In this document: positions 24,028-32,735 of the stretch, piece after piece
Layout of the letters: every line of letters begins with the position of its first letter
Position numbering within the stretch: position 1 is the stretch's first letter
Assembly (NCBI GenBank): GCA_947383145.1
Contig: CANDCH010000004.1
Span: forward strand, 1 to 64,000
Source of the DNA: an uncultured bacterium
Lineage (GTDB): Bacteria; Bacillota; Clostridia; Oscillospirales; Oscillospiraceae
Reading direction: 5' to 3'
DNA length: 64,000 nucleotides
Notes under the pieces: model-generated
What the model was told of the DNA's origin: nothing
The model's input: only the letters and a program-made list of their open reading frames with translations
The model's database searches: none
Position numbers and translations under genes: made by a program

Positions 24028-25467
24028 ATGAGCAATCCTTCGATCTATGAAAGCCCCTTGTCCTCCCGATATGCCAGCGATCAAATGCAGTATATTTTTT
24101 CTCCGGACAAAAAGTTTTCCACATGGCGCAGACTCTGGACCGCCTTGGCCCGCGCCGAGATGGAGTTGGGCCTGCCGGTTACCCAGGAGCAGGTGGATGA
24201 ATTGGCCGCCCACCTCACCGACATTGACTATGCCTTGGCGGCTCAAAAGGAGCGGGAACTGCGGCACGACGTGATGGCCCACATCCACACCTACGGCGCG
24301 GTATGCCCCAAGGCTATGCCTATTATTCACCTGGGGGCCACCAGCTGTTATGTAGGCGATAATACCGATCTCATTGTCATGCGTGACGGCCTTTTCCTTG
24401 TCAGAGATAAACTGATCCGCGTACTTCACGCATTGGCCCAATTTGCTGACAAGTATAAATCCTTGCCCACCCTTGGTTTTACACACTTTCAGGCGGCCCA
24501 ACTGGTCACGGTGGGTAAGCGGGCCACCCTATGGATGAATGAGCTGCTTCAGGATTTGGCGGAGGTGGAATATCGGATTTCCACATTGCGCCTGCTGGGC
24601 TGCAAGGGTACCACCGGCACCCAGGCGTCTTTTCTGGAGCTGTTTGAGGGCGACCACGAAAAATGCAGGGAGCTGGATCTTCGGATTGCCCGGGAAATGG
24701 GCTTTGAGGGCACCGTTCCCGTGTCCGGCCAGACCTATTCCCGCAAAGTGGACGCCGCTGTGCTGGCCACCCTGTCCGGCATTGCCCAATCCGCCTGTAA
24801 ATTCGCCACAGACGTCCGGCTGCTCTGCCACCTGAAGGAGGTGGAGGAGCCCTTTGAGGCCAATCAGATCGGCTCGTCCGCCATGCCCTATAAGCGCAAT
24901 CCCATGCGGTGTGAGCGCATCTGCTCTCTGGCGCGGTATGTCATCGCGGATGCGGCCAACCCCGCCTATACCGCCGCTACACAGTGGTTCGAGCGCACGT
25001 TGGACGACTCCGCCAACAAGCGAATTTCGATCCCAGAGGCGTTTCTGGCGGTGGACGCAATCCTCAATATTTATGAGAATGTCGCCTTCGGGCTGGTGGT
25101 CCATGAGAAGGTTATTGAGAAGCACATCCTGGACGAGCTTCCCTTTATGGCCAGCGAAAATATTATGATGGACGCGGTGAAGCGGGGGGGAGACCGCCAG
25201 CAGCTCCACGAGCGCATTCGGGTTTATTCCCAGGAAGCCGGGCGGAATGTAAAGGACCTTGGCCTTACAAATAATCTCATTGATCTTTTGGCCTCCGACC
25301 CAATGTTCGGGCTGACCAGGGAGGAGTTGTCCGCCCATTTGGAGCCCTCCCGGTATATCGGACGCTGTCCGGAGCAGGTGAGTGACTTCCTAAACAGCTG
25401 TGTCTATCCTGTGATCGAGGCCCACAGATCCGCACTTTCGGACCAGGCTGTAGAACTGAAGGTTTGA
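24028..25467 (+). CDS. purB: Adenylosuccinate lyase
   Basis: A 479-residue fumarase-superfamily enzyme that cleaves SAICAR in purine synthesis and adenylosuccinate in AMP synthesis. Signature GSSAMPYKRNPMRCE near residue 287, with HLGATSCYVGDN and TLGFTHFQAAQ as the other conserved active-site segments. AGGTGG precedes the ATG. It is followed after 37 bases by pfkA with no terminator between. Confidence 0.95.
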   Translation: MSNPSIYESPLSSRYASDQMQYIFSPDKKFSTWRRLWTALARAEMELGLPVTQEQVDELAAHLTDIDYALAAQKERELRHDVMAHIHTYGAVCPKAMPIIHLGATSCYVGDNTDLIVMRDGLFLVRDKLIRVLHALAQFADKYKSLPTLGFTHFQAAQLVTVGKRATLWMNELLQDLAEVEYRISTLRLLGCKGTTGTQASFLELFEGDHEKCRELDLRIAREMGFEGTVPVSGQTYSRKVDAAVLATLSGIAQSACKFATDVRLLCHLKEVEEPFEANQIGSSAMPYKRNPMRCERICSLARYVIADAANPAYTAATQWFERTLDDSANKRISIPEAFLAVDAILNIYENVAFGLVVHEKVIEKHILDELPFMASENIMMDAVKRGGDRQQLHERIRVYSQEAGRNVKDLGLTNNLIDLLASDPMFGLTREELSAHLEPSRYIGRCPEQVSDFLNSCVYPVIEAHRSALSDQAVELKV

Positions 25468-25504
25468 CTCGGTGCAAAACAATTATGGAAAGGATATGAT
25501 TGTT

Positions 25505-26506
25505 ATGAAATCTGCTGTCCATCGCATCGGCGTATTTACCAGCGGCGGTGACGCGCCCGGTATGAACGCCGCGATCCGTGCCGTCGTCCGTGCATCCCTG
25601 TATTATGGCATCGACTGCATTGGCATTCGCCGGGGATATCACGGCCTGCTCAACGGCGACTTCACCAGGCTGAACTTTGAGAGCGTCAGCGATATCTCCC
25701 GCCGGGGCGGCACTATGCTCTACTCGGCCCGCAGTTTGGAATTTATTGAAGAGGCAGGCCGCAAAAAGGCCCTGGCTACCTGTAAACTGCTAGGCCTTGA
25801 CGCCCTGGTTGGCATCGGCGGCGACGGCACTTTTAAAGGGCTGCTCAGTCTGGCCAAGAGCGGAATCTCCGTCATCGGCATCCCGGGCACCATCGACAAT
25901 GACATTGCCTGTTCCACCTACACCATCGGGTACGATACTGCCTGCAATACCGCGCTGGAGAGCATTGACCGGCTCCGTGATACCATGAAGTCCCACGAGC
26001 GCTGCTCTGTGGTCGAGGTGATGGGCCACCGGGCCGGTCATCTGGCGGTTTCCGTAGCCATTGCCTGCGGGGCAACGGTTGTGCTGGTGCCGGAGAAGGA
26101 AGTGGATTTTGACAAGGATGTGATTGAGCCCATCCGTCAAGCCCGTCTGGGTGGACGCACCCATTTCATGGTCATCGTGGCCGAGGGAGTCCCCGGCGGC
26201 GCTTATCATGTGGCGGAGCAGATCAAAAACGCCACCGCCCTGGATACCCGCGTCACTGTGCTGGGCCATGTCCAGCGGGGCGGCTCTCCCAGCGCCCGAG
26301 ACCGTATGGTAGCCACCTATATGGGCCATGAAGCGGTGAAGCTGCTGGCGGAAGGAAAGACCTGCCGGGTGGTAGCCTTGCAGGGAGAGGACATTGTGGA
26401 CTATGATATTACCGAGGCGTTGTCCATGAGCAAGGGACTGGACGCCCGAGGCCAAGCTGTCACCAGGGCCATGACCGGCGTGGCGGGCGGCTGCAGCGAG
26501 GAATAG
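25505..26506 (+). CDS. pfkA: ATP-dependent 6-phosphofructokinase
   Basis: A 333-residue enzyme. It has FTSGGDAPGMNAAIR at the N-terminus, GIGGDGTFKG and IPGTIDNDI. The Gly after GGD and the Gly before TIDND mark the ATP-using type; PPi-using enzymes carry Asp and Lys there. The fructose-6-phosphate site is VEVMGHRAGHLA and the C-terminal signature LGHVQRGGSPSARDR. The start at 25505 gives the normal N-terminus; an in-frame ATG at 25496 is also possible. Confidence 0.93.
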   Translation: MKSAVHRIGVFTSGGDAPGMNAAIRAVVRASLYYGIDCIGIRRGYHGLLNGDFTRLNFESVSDISRRGGTMLYSARSLEFIEEAGRKKALATCKLLGLDALVGIGGDGTFKGLLSLAKSGISVIGIPGTIDNDIACSTYTIGYDTACNTALESIDRLRDTMKSHERCSVVEVMGHRAGHLAVSVAIACGATVVLVPEKEVDFDKDVIEPIRQARLGGRTHFMVIVAEGVPGGAYHVAEQIKNATALDTRVTVLGHVQRGGSPSARDRMVATYMGHEAVKLLAEGKTCRVVALQGEDIVDYDITEALSMSKGLDARGQAVTRAMTGVAGGCSEE

Positions 26507-26520
26507 AGGCATTTCGGCAT

Positions 26521-26556
26521 AAAAAACCCGAGCTCCCATGGAGCCCGGGTTTTTTC
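26521..26556. terminator. Bidirectional terminator between pfkA and the PPi-PFK gene
   Basis: A 16-bp stem with one mismatch (26521-26536 with 26541-26556) with six A on the left and six T on the right, so it can act on both converging messages. Confidence 0.9.
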
Positions 26557-26563
26557 ATACTCT

Positions 26564-27802
26564 TTATTTCGCCAATACCTTTTTCAGGCGGGCAAAGCGG
26601 GGAAGGCCGTTTTCGGTGGCCCGGTGGTTCTCCCCCTGGATCAGGGGCAGGGCATAGTCGATGAAGCCCTGGGTCACGCCGTTGTGCTCGGCGTTGATCC
26701 ACTCCAGCGGCACCTTTTTCTCAAAGTTGGCCACATCGGAGAGATTGAACAGCTTGGTCTTGCAGGTATACACGCCGCCCTCGCGGGTACACGCAAAGCC
26801 CACCATTTTGTCGGTCTCACCGGCCACAGCGGCCTCCACGGCGGTCTTGCCTGCCAGGAAAGACTCGTCGATATCGGTCTGAGAGGCCAGATGGGCGCCG
26901 CAGCGCTGGAGCAGCGACAGCTCAATGCCGCGGACCTTGGCGCCGGTCTTCTCCTTGACCACGTTGGCCAGCAGAGCGGCCAGACCGCCCAGCTGGGCGT
27001 GACCAAAGCCGTCGGTGGCGGAGGTCTTTGCCTCGGACACGAAGGAACCGTCGGCGTAATGAATGCCCTCGGACACGGCCACGATGCAGTTGCCATTCTT
27101 CTTATAGATGGACTCCACATCGGCCAGGAACTTGTCCATGTCAAAGTCCACCTCGGGGAGGTACACCAGGTCGGGAGCGCAGCCCACTACGCCGGCCAGG
27201 GCGGCGGCGCCGGCCAGCCAGCCGGCATGACGGCCCATGATCTCAATGACAGTGACCATGCCGGTGTCATACACGCGGCCGTCCTTGTACACCTCGGCGC
27301 AGGAGGTGGCGATATACTTGGCGGCGGAGGCGAAGCCGGGGCAGTGGTCGGTGCCAAACAGATCGTTGTCAATGGTCTTGGGAACGCCCATCACCCGGCA
27401 CTCGTAGCCGGACTTGGCCATGAAGCGGCTCACCTTGGCGCAGGTGTCCATGGAGTCGTTGCCGCCGTTGTAGAAGAAATAGCGGATGTTGTACTTCTGG
27501 AAGATCTCCAGGATGCGCTTGTAATCGGTGTCGTCCACGTCGGGGTCGGCGATTTTGTAGCGGCAGGAGCCCAGCTCGGAGGAGGGGGTGTTGAGCAGCA
27601 GCTCCAGCTCCTTGGCATCCTCCTGGCCCATGTCGTACAGCTGGTCGTTCAGCATCCCCTTGATGCCGTGCGCCATTCCGTAGACAGCGGTGATATCGGG
27701 ACAGTCCAGCGCGGTGCGGATGACGCCATACGCGCTGGCGTTGATGACGGAGGTGGGGCCGCCGGACTGGCCGATGACGCAAGCGCCCTTTAACTGTGCC
27801 AT
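26564..27802 (-). CDS. pfp: PPi-type phosphofructokinase
   Basis: A 412-residue phosphofructokinase. The substrate signatures are NGGNDSMDT and VPKTIDND: Asp in the GGDG position and Lys before TIDND are the residues that favour pyrophosphate over ATP. The F6P site is EIMGRHAGWLAG. It probably makes glycolysis at this step reversible and PPi-driven. It lies 27 bases after the aldolase gene on the same strand and converges on the ATP-type pfkA. Confidence 0.9.
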   Translation of the reverse strand: MAQLKGACVIGQSGGPTSVINASAYGVIRTALDCPDITAVYGMAHGIKGMLNDQLYDMGQEDAKELELLLNTPSSELGSCRYKIADPDVDDTDYKRILEIFQKYNIRYFFYNGGNDSMDTCAKVSRFMAKSGYECRVMGVPKTIDNDLFGTDHCPGFASAAKYIATSCAEVYKDGRVYDTGMVTVIEIMGRHAGWLAGAAALAGVVGCAPDLVYLPEVDFDMDKFLADVESIYKKNGNCIVAVSEGIHYADGSFVSEAKTSATDGFGHAQLGGLAALLANVVKEKTGAKVRGIELSLLQRCGAHLASQTDIDESFLAGKTAVEAAVAGETDKMVGFACTREGGVYTCKTKLFNLSDVANFEKKVPLEWINAEHNGVTQGFIDYALPLIQGENHRATENGLPRFARLKKVLAK

Positions 27803-27829
27803 GTCAAATTTCTCCTTTATCTGTGTTTC

Positions 27830-28798
27830 TTACGCCTTGCCGTTGCAGCCCAGCACGTCCACCAGCTTGTGGCGCACCAGTTCCTTAATGTTGGCGCGGG
27901 CGGGCTTCAGGTACTCCCGGGGATCGAACTTATCGGGGTGCTCGGCATAGAATTTGCGGATGGTGCCGGTCATGGCCAGACGGAGGTCGGAGTCGATGTT
28001 GATCTTGCACACGGCGCTCTCAGCCGCCTTGCGCAGCTGCTCCTCGGGAATGCCCACCGCGTCGGGCATCTTGCCGCCGTTGGCGTTGACCATCTTCACA
28101 TACTCCTGGGGCACGGAAGAGGAGCCGTGGAGCACAATGGGGAAGCCGGGCAGGCGCTTGACCACCTCGTCCAGAATGTCGAAGCGCAGGGGAGGGGGAA
28201 CCAGCTCGCCCTTCTCATTGCGGGTGCACTGGGCGGCGGTGAACTTGTACGCGCCGTGGCTGGTGCCGATGGCGATGGCCAGGGAGTCGCAGCCGGTCTT
28301 GGACACGAACTCCTCCACCTCCTCGGGGCGGGTGTAGTGGGACTCCTCGGCGGACACGCTGACCTCGTCCTCCACGCCGGCCAAAGCGCCCAGCTCGGCC
28401 TCCACCACCACGCCGTGGTCGTGGGCGTACTCCACCACCTTCTTGGTGATCTCAATGTTCTCCGCGAAGGGCTTGGAGGAGGCGTCGATCATGACGGAGG
28501 TGAAGCCGCCGTCGATGCAGCTCTTGCAGGTCTCAAAGCTGTCGCCGTGGTCCAGATGAAGCACGATGGGAATCTCGGGGCACTCGATCACGGCGGCCTC
28601 CACCAGCTTCACCAGATAGGTGTGGTTGGCGTAGGCGCGGGCGCCCTTGGACACCTGGAGGATGACGGGGGCCTTCTCCTCGCGGCAGGCCTCGGTGATA
28701 CCCTGAACGATCTCCATGTTGTTGACGTTGAAGGCGCCCACGGCGTAACCGCCGTTATAGGCCTTCTTGAACATTTCGGTCGAGGTAACCAGTGGCAT
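27830..28798 (-). CDS. fba: Class II fructose-bisphosphate aldolase
   Basis: A 322-residue zinc aldolase splitting fructose-1,6-bisphosphate. Conserved segments are GAFNVNNMEIVQG, the zinc site HLDHGDSFE near residue 83, a second zinc-site region in EAELGALAGVEDE, and the phosphate loop LHGSSSVP. The start at ATG 28798 has AAGGAG about 11 bases before. It is the first gene of a two-gene glycolytic operon with the PPi-dependent phosphofructokinase. Confidence 0.95.
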   Translation of the reverse strand: MPLVTSTEMFKKAYNGGYAVGAFNVNNMEIVQGITEACREEKAPVILQVSKGARAYANHTYLVKLVEAAVIECPEIPIVLHLDHGDSFETCKSCIDGGFTSVMIDASSKPFAENIEITKKVVEYAHDHGVVVEAELGALAGVEDEVSVSAEESHYTRPEEVEEFVSKTGCDSLAIAIGTSHGAYKFTAAQCTRNEKGELVPPPLRFDILDEVVKRLPGFPIVLHGSSSVPQEYVKMVNANGGKMPDAVGIPEEQLRKAAESAVCKINIDSDLRLAMTGTIRKFYAEHPDKFDPREYLKPARANIKELVRHKLVDVLGCNGKA

Positions 28799-28846
28799 AA
28801 TTGTCCAACTCCTTATCAAAATTAAATTTTGGTGGTTTCCGTTATG

Positions 28847-28875
28847 ATTTTAACATTTATCGCTGGAAATTGCAA
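28847..28875 (-). promoter_or_regulatory. Promoter of the fba-pfp operon
   Basis: On the minus strand TTGCAA (28875-28870) and TAAAAT (28852-28847), 17-bp spacing, about 50 bases before the ATG. Confidence 0.65.
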
Positions 28876-28987
28876 GTGGAAGCTCTCGTTTCCATGGGAC
28901 AAAACCCACAAAACAGGAGGAAAAATCCGAAGGTGGTATCAACAAATTGACGGCTGGCATACAATGGCGGGAAAGGGGGGAGGAGGC

Positions 28988-29548
28988 ATGATTCAACTGC
29001 TCCCATACAACCGGCGGGCGGCGGTGGCCTACGCCCACAAATGGGCCTATACCCGCAACCCTGCCTTCTATGATTTCAGCGAGATTGGCGGAGACTGCAC
29101 CAATTTCGCGTCCCAGTGCCTGTATGCCGGCACCGGCATTATGAATTTCACTCCAGAATTCGGCTGGTACTACATCGACGCCACCGACCGGGCTCCAGCC
29201 TGGACGGGGGTGCAGTTTTTCTGGGATTTCATGACCCGGCCCCAGCCCACCGACGGCCCGGTGGGCATCCAGGTGCACATGAATTTTCTCCGGCCCGGAG
29301 ACTTTGTCCAGCTCCGGTTTGAGAACAGCGGCGTAGTGTTCGCCCATACGCCGGTGATTGTGTCGGTGGGGCCCGTTCCCAGGCCGGACAATATCCTAAT
29401 TGCCGCCCACTCCAACGACGCCGACTACCGGCCGCTGGACAGCTATCAGAATGTGGTGGAGTGGCGGTTTCTCCACATTGTGGGGGCAATTAAGGTGACG
29501 GACGGCCCTGCGTCCGGCGCAAGACAAACGGACAGCGCGGAGGATTGA
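28988..29548 (+). CDS. Putative amidase-domain (Amidase_6) protein
   Basis: A 186-residue protein. It has the Amidase_6 layout: YNRRAAVAYAHKWAYTRNPAFYDFS, then GGDCTNFASQCLYAGTG with the presumed catalytic Cys, then FLRPGDFVQL and FAHTPVIVS with the His, and AAHSNDADYRPL. The family is thought to hydrolyse peptide or amide bonds in cell walls. No signal peptide is visible, so a cytoplasmic or forespore role is possible. GGAGG stands just before ATG 28988; the frame is open back to 28829, but that part overlaps the fba promoter. Confidence 0.8.
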   Translation: MIQLLPYNRRAAVAYAHKWAYTRNPAFYDFSEIGGDCTNFASQCLYAGTGIMNFTPEFGWYYIDATDRAPAWTGVQFFWDFMTRPQPTDGPVGIQVHMNFLRPGDFVQLRFENSGVVFAHTPVIVSVGPVPRPDNILIAAHSNDADYRPLDSYQNVVEWRFLHIVGAIKVTDGPASGARQTDSAED

Positions 29549-29567
29549 GCTCCTCCGCGCCCTTTTT
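29535..29567 (+). terminator. Terminator at the amidase gene end
   Basis: GCGCGGAGGA (29535-29544) and TCCTCCGCGC (29551-29560) followed by CCTTTTT. The stop codon lies in the loop. Confidence 0.85.
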
Positions 29568-29573
29568 ATTGCC

Positions 29574-29957
29574 TTATCGGCTCTTTTTAATTATATAGGA
29601 TTGCAAACCTTTCTGACATCCGTTCTTTTCATAAAACGCCTCAACTCCCGGCTGTGCGCCGAAATACAGAGTAGTCGGCGTGTTTCCCATGGCAAGCTGA
29701 AGCAGCTCGCTGCCGATTCCCCGCTTTTGATATTCCGGCAAGACCAACAGTTCCGTAATCGTACCAAAATAGCAGCCATCCGAGAGAATTCGCAGGCAGC
29801 CCACAAGCAGTTCGCCGTCATAAGCGGTTATATTCAATGTTTTTGACAGGGCCGCCTGTGTTTTATCAACATCGTAATTTCCAGGCCAAACTTTTGCGGC
29901 AAACGCAGTAAACGCAACGGCACTCAACTCCTGGTCATTTACTTGATATGAAATCAT
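29574..29957 (-). CDS. GNAT-family acetyltransferase
   Basis: A 127-residue GNAT with the acetyl-CoA site ITELLVLPEYQKRGIGSELLQLA and the final strand FYEKNGCQKG. The second of two ATGs (29957) is chosen because GGAGGA lies 8 bases upstream of it but only 1 base before the first (29963). Its start overlaps no gene but is adjacent to the stop of the XerC-like gene at 29960. Substrate unknown. Confidence 0.85.
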   Translation of the reverse strand: MISYQVNDQELSAVAFTAFAAKVWPGNYDVDKTQAALSKTLNITAYDGELLVGCLRILSDGCYFGTITELLVLPEYQKRGIGSELLQLAMGNTPTTLYFGAQPGVEAFYEKNGCQKGLQSYIIKKSR

Positions 29958-29959
29958 GC

Positions 29960-30997
29960 TCATTCCTCCGGTGTCTGTTTTTTGGGACGTCCCCGGCGGG
30001 GCTTGGCCTTGATCTGCCCCAGCGGGTTGGACTGGGCCGCGTTTTGCAGGGCCTCGCTGTCCACGTGTGTGTAAATCTGCGTGGTGTTCAAGTGCTCGTG
30101 CCCCAGCACCTCCTGGAGGGTGCGCACATCCACGCCGTTTTGCAGCATCAGGGTGGCGGCGGTGTGGCGCAGCTTGTGGGCAGAGTATTTGCTGCTGTCC
30201 AGCCCTGCGGCGGCAAACCGCTGCTTGAGCATATAGTGCACCCCGGCCTTGGTGATGCGGGTGTGCTTGCGGGTGATGAACAGCGCGTAAGGGTCTGCCG
30301 CACCGGACCTGGCGCGCACCTCCAGCCAGTCGTCGATGGCGCTCTGGCAGGCGGCATTCAGATAGATCATGCGTTCCTTATTGCCCTTGCCCAGCACCCG
30401 CATACGGTCGCCCCGGATATCGGTGAGGTTAAGGCCCACCAGCTCGGAAATACGCACGCCGCAGTTCAAAAACAGGGCGATGATGCAAAAATCCCGCTCC
30501 GCATTGTCGCCGTCGATGGATTCCAGAAGCTGGATGCTCTCGTCCAGGGTCAGGTATCGCGGAAGGGACTGGCGCATGCGGGGCGAATCCAGCTCCTGAA
30601 TGGGGCTCTCGTCTAAAACCTTTGCCTTTGTCACCAGATATTTGTAGAAAGAGCGTATTGTCGCAACTTTTCGCGCCCGTGAAGAAGCGGCCAGACCGAC
30701 GCCCAAGCTGGGATTTTTGGCGCTTTTCTCGCGGTCACGGCTGAGAAAACTGAGATAGGCGTAAATATCCGCCAGCGTGACCGACTTAACCAGAGCCAGA
30801 TCCACATCGCTGACAGCAATTTCATCCAGGGGCGTTGTACGCGGCACGCGGCCTTTTTCTATTTTAATGTAACGGAGAAACGTACGCAGGTCAAGAAAAT
30901 ATTCGTCCACAGTTTTCCGGGAATGGCCCTGAATGGTCTCATGATAGGTCAGAAAATCCCGCACAACCGGCGGAGCTTCCGTTCGGTAATCTGTCAT
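29960..30997 (-). CDS. XerC-like tyrosine recombinase
   Basis: A 345-residue tyrosine recombinase. The SAM-like domain (1-120) is followed by a catalytic domain with NCGVRISELVGLNL, KYSAHKLRHTAATLML, and LGHEHLNTTQIYTHV with the tyrosine. A basic tail of about 30 residues (KAKPRRGRPKKQ, AT-hook-like) is absent from typical XerC. It may be the XerC partner of the XerD at 18.9 kb, or a stand-alone integrase; no element is evident around it. Confidence 0.85.
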   Translation of the reverse strand: MTDYRTEAPPVVRDFLTYHETIQGHSRKTVDEYFLDLRTFLRYIKIEKGRVPRTTPLDEIAVSDVDLALVKSVTLADIYAYLSFLSRDREKSAKNPSLGVGLAASSRARKVATIRSFYKYLVTKAKVLDESPIQELDSPRMRQSLPRYLTLDESIQLLESIDGDNAERDFCIIALFLNCGVRISELVGLNLTDIRGDRMRVLGKGNKERMIYLNAACQSAIDDWLEVRARSGAADPYALFITRKHTRITKAGVHYMLKQRFAAAGLDSSKYSAHKLRHTAATLMLQNGVDVRTLQEVLGHEHLNTTQIYTHVDSEALQNAAQSNPLGQIKAKPRRGRPKKQTPEE

Positions 30998-31098
30998 TTT
31001 AAAAGGCTGGCCGGACCCGTATCATAACATGCGAACGGTTGGGCAGAATAAAGCAAGCGGCAAACGCCGCAGGGCTGGTTATCCTGTCTTGCCCTCCC

Positions 31099-31134
31099 CT
31101 CAACTCAACAAAATCTTTATTTTGTTGAGTTGAG
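31099..31134. repeat. 16-bp perfect inverted repeat upstream of the XerC-like gene
   Basis: CTCAACTCAACAAAAT (31099-31114) and its exact complement (31119-31134), loop CTTT. No T tract on either side. It lies in the 220-bp gap between the XerC-like gene and the small Cys protein. Possible operator or recombination site. Confidence 0.6.
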
Positions 31135-31217
31135 TATGCGCCAGCCCACACCTCCTCTCTCTAGATCGTTTCGATACACGAACTCCACTTGAAATTCAAA
31201 CAATGCAGGTGAATTTT

Positions 31218-31397
31218 ATGAGCTTTATCCCATGCACACAAAACTGCAAATATCAAAGCGAGGGCCTGTGCACCATGGCCCAGGCCCAAGCTGTGGGACA
31301 GGCTGTCCCCAATGACGCCTGCCTGAATTTCACGCCCCGGGCGTCAGACCAGCACAGCGATGGCCTCACGGATGTTGCCCACCGGGATCAGATCTAA
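31218..31397 (+). CDS. Small cysteine-rich protein overlapping radA
   Basis: A 59-residue protein beginning MSFIPCTQNCKYQSEGLCTM, with a further Cys in NDACLNF. This CxxxC...C...C layout resembles small clostridial Cys proteins of unknown function that may bind a metal. AGGTG lies 7 bases before the ATG. The last 54 bases overlap the 3' end of radA on the opposite strand, so the C-terminal residues (SDQHSDGLTDVAHRDQI) are antisense to RadA. Confidence 0.6.
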   Translation: MSFIPCTQNCKYQSEGLCTMAQAQAVGQAVPNDACLNFTPRASDQHSDGLTDVAHRDQI

Positions 31398-32708
31398 CCC
31401 GGCGGGAGCGATCAGCTTTCCGCTGTTCCTGGCTGGAACCAGGCACTTGGTGAAGCCAAGCCGCCGTACCTCGCTGAGCCGCTGATTGATTGTGTTCACC
31501 GAGCGCAGCTCGCCGGTAAGCCCCACCTCGCCGATGGCCGCCAGGTCAAACGGCACAGGCTTGTCCCGGAAGCTGGACGCCAGCGCCACAATCAGAGCCA
31601 GGTCGGCAGCGGGCTCGTCCAGCGTCAGGCCGCCGATCACATTGACATAAAAATCACAATTTGACAGCACCAGCCCGCCTCGCTTTTCCAGCACCGCCAG
31701 CATCATCAGGGCCCGGTTGTAGTCAAATCCATTGCTGGACCGCCGTGCGTTTCCGTAGGCTGAGGGCGACAGCAGGGCCTGAACCTCCGCCAGCACCGGC
31801 CGCACCCCCTCCATCACGCAGGTGACGCAGGAGCCGGGCATATTTTCCGGCCTGCCGGACAACATGGCCTCCGATGGATTTGGAACCTCTACCAGGCCCC
31901 GGTCCCCCATCTCAAACACGCCGATCTCATTGGTGGCGCCAAACCGGTTTTTTGCCGCTCGGAGAATGCGGTAGGAATTATGCTCCTCCCCCTCAAAGTG
32001 AAGCACACAGTCCACCATGTGCTCCAATACCTTAGGTCCGGCCAGGGAGCCTTCCTTGTTGATATGGCCCACCACAAACACCGTGACCCCAAGGCCCTTG
32101 GCCAAGTGCATCAGCGCCATGGTGCACTCCTTCACTTGGGCCACGCTCCCCGGCGAGGAGGAGGATTCTCCGTTGTAAATGGTCTGGATGGAGTCAACAA
32201 TGAGAATATCCGGCCGTTTCTCTTGGACAGCGGCCACAATATCGTCCAGGTTAGTCTCGGAATACAGGAAAAGTCCATCCTCCCGTATGCCCAGCCGCTG
32301 TGCGCGAAGCTTGATCTGCCGCTCCGATTCCTCGCCAGATACATATAAAACCTGGGAAAACCGGCACAAATTATCACAGATTTGCAGCATCAGCGTGGAC
32401 TTTCCGATTCCTGGCGCGCCGCCCACCAGCACCAGCGAGCCCTTCACCGCGCCGCCACCCAGCACCCGGTCCAGCTCATTCATGCCGGTATTGAAGCGCA
32501 GTTCGTCCACAGCTTCCACCTCGGCCATTGGCCTGGGCCGGCGCAATCCAGTACCGGCGGAGGCAGACGCCGCCGCCTTTTTTTTCACATCCGCCGCAGG
32601 CTGCTCCGCAATGGTGTTCCACGCCCCGCAGGCCGGACATCTCCCCTGCCATTTCAGCGTCTCATTTCCGCACTCCGTACAGTAAAACCCTGCTCTCGCT
32701 TTTGCCAT
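31344..32708 (-). CDS. radA: DNA repair protein RadA
   Basis: A 454-residue recombination ATPase. Zinc finger CTECGNETLKWQGRCPACG at residues 10-28; Walker A GGAPGIGKST near 100; KNRFG motif near 256; a C-terminal Lon-like domain. RadA helps branch migration in recombinational repair. It is a conserved, full-length gene. Its 3' end overlaps a small gene on the plus strand. Confidence 0.95.
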   Translation of the reverse strand: MAKARAGFYCTECGNETLKWQGRCPACGAWNTIAEQPAADVKKKAAASASAGTGLRRPRPMAEVEAVDELRFNTGMNELDRVLGGGAVKGSLVLVGGAPGIGKSTLMLQICDNLCRFSQVLYVSGEESERQIKLRAQRLGIREDGLFLYSETNLDDIVAAVQEKRPDILIVDSIQTIYNGESSSSPGSVAQVKECTMALMHLAKGLGVTVFVVGHINKEGSLAGPKVLEHMVDCVLHFEGEEHNSYRILRAAKNRFGATNEIGVFEMGDRGLVEVPNPSEAMLSGRPENMPGSCVTCVMEGVRPVLAEVQALLSPSAYGNARRSSNGFDYNRALMMLAVLEKRGGLVLSNCDFYVNVIGGLTLDEPAADLALIVALASSFRDKPVPFDLAAIGEVGLTGELRSVNTINQRLSEVRRLGFTKCLVPARNSGKLIAPAGLDLIPVGNIREAIAVLV

Positions 32709-32735
32709 GTCGGCCTCCTTCCCAATAGCTGAGCG

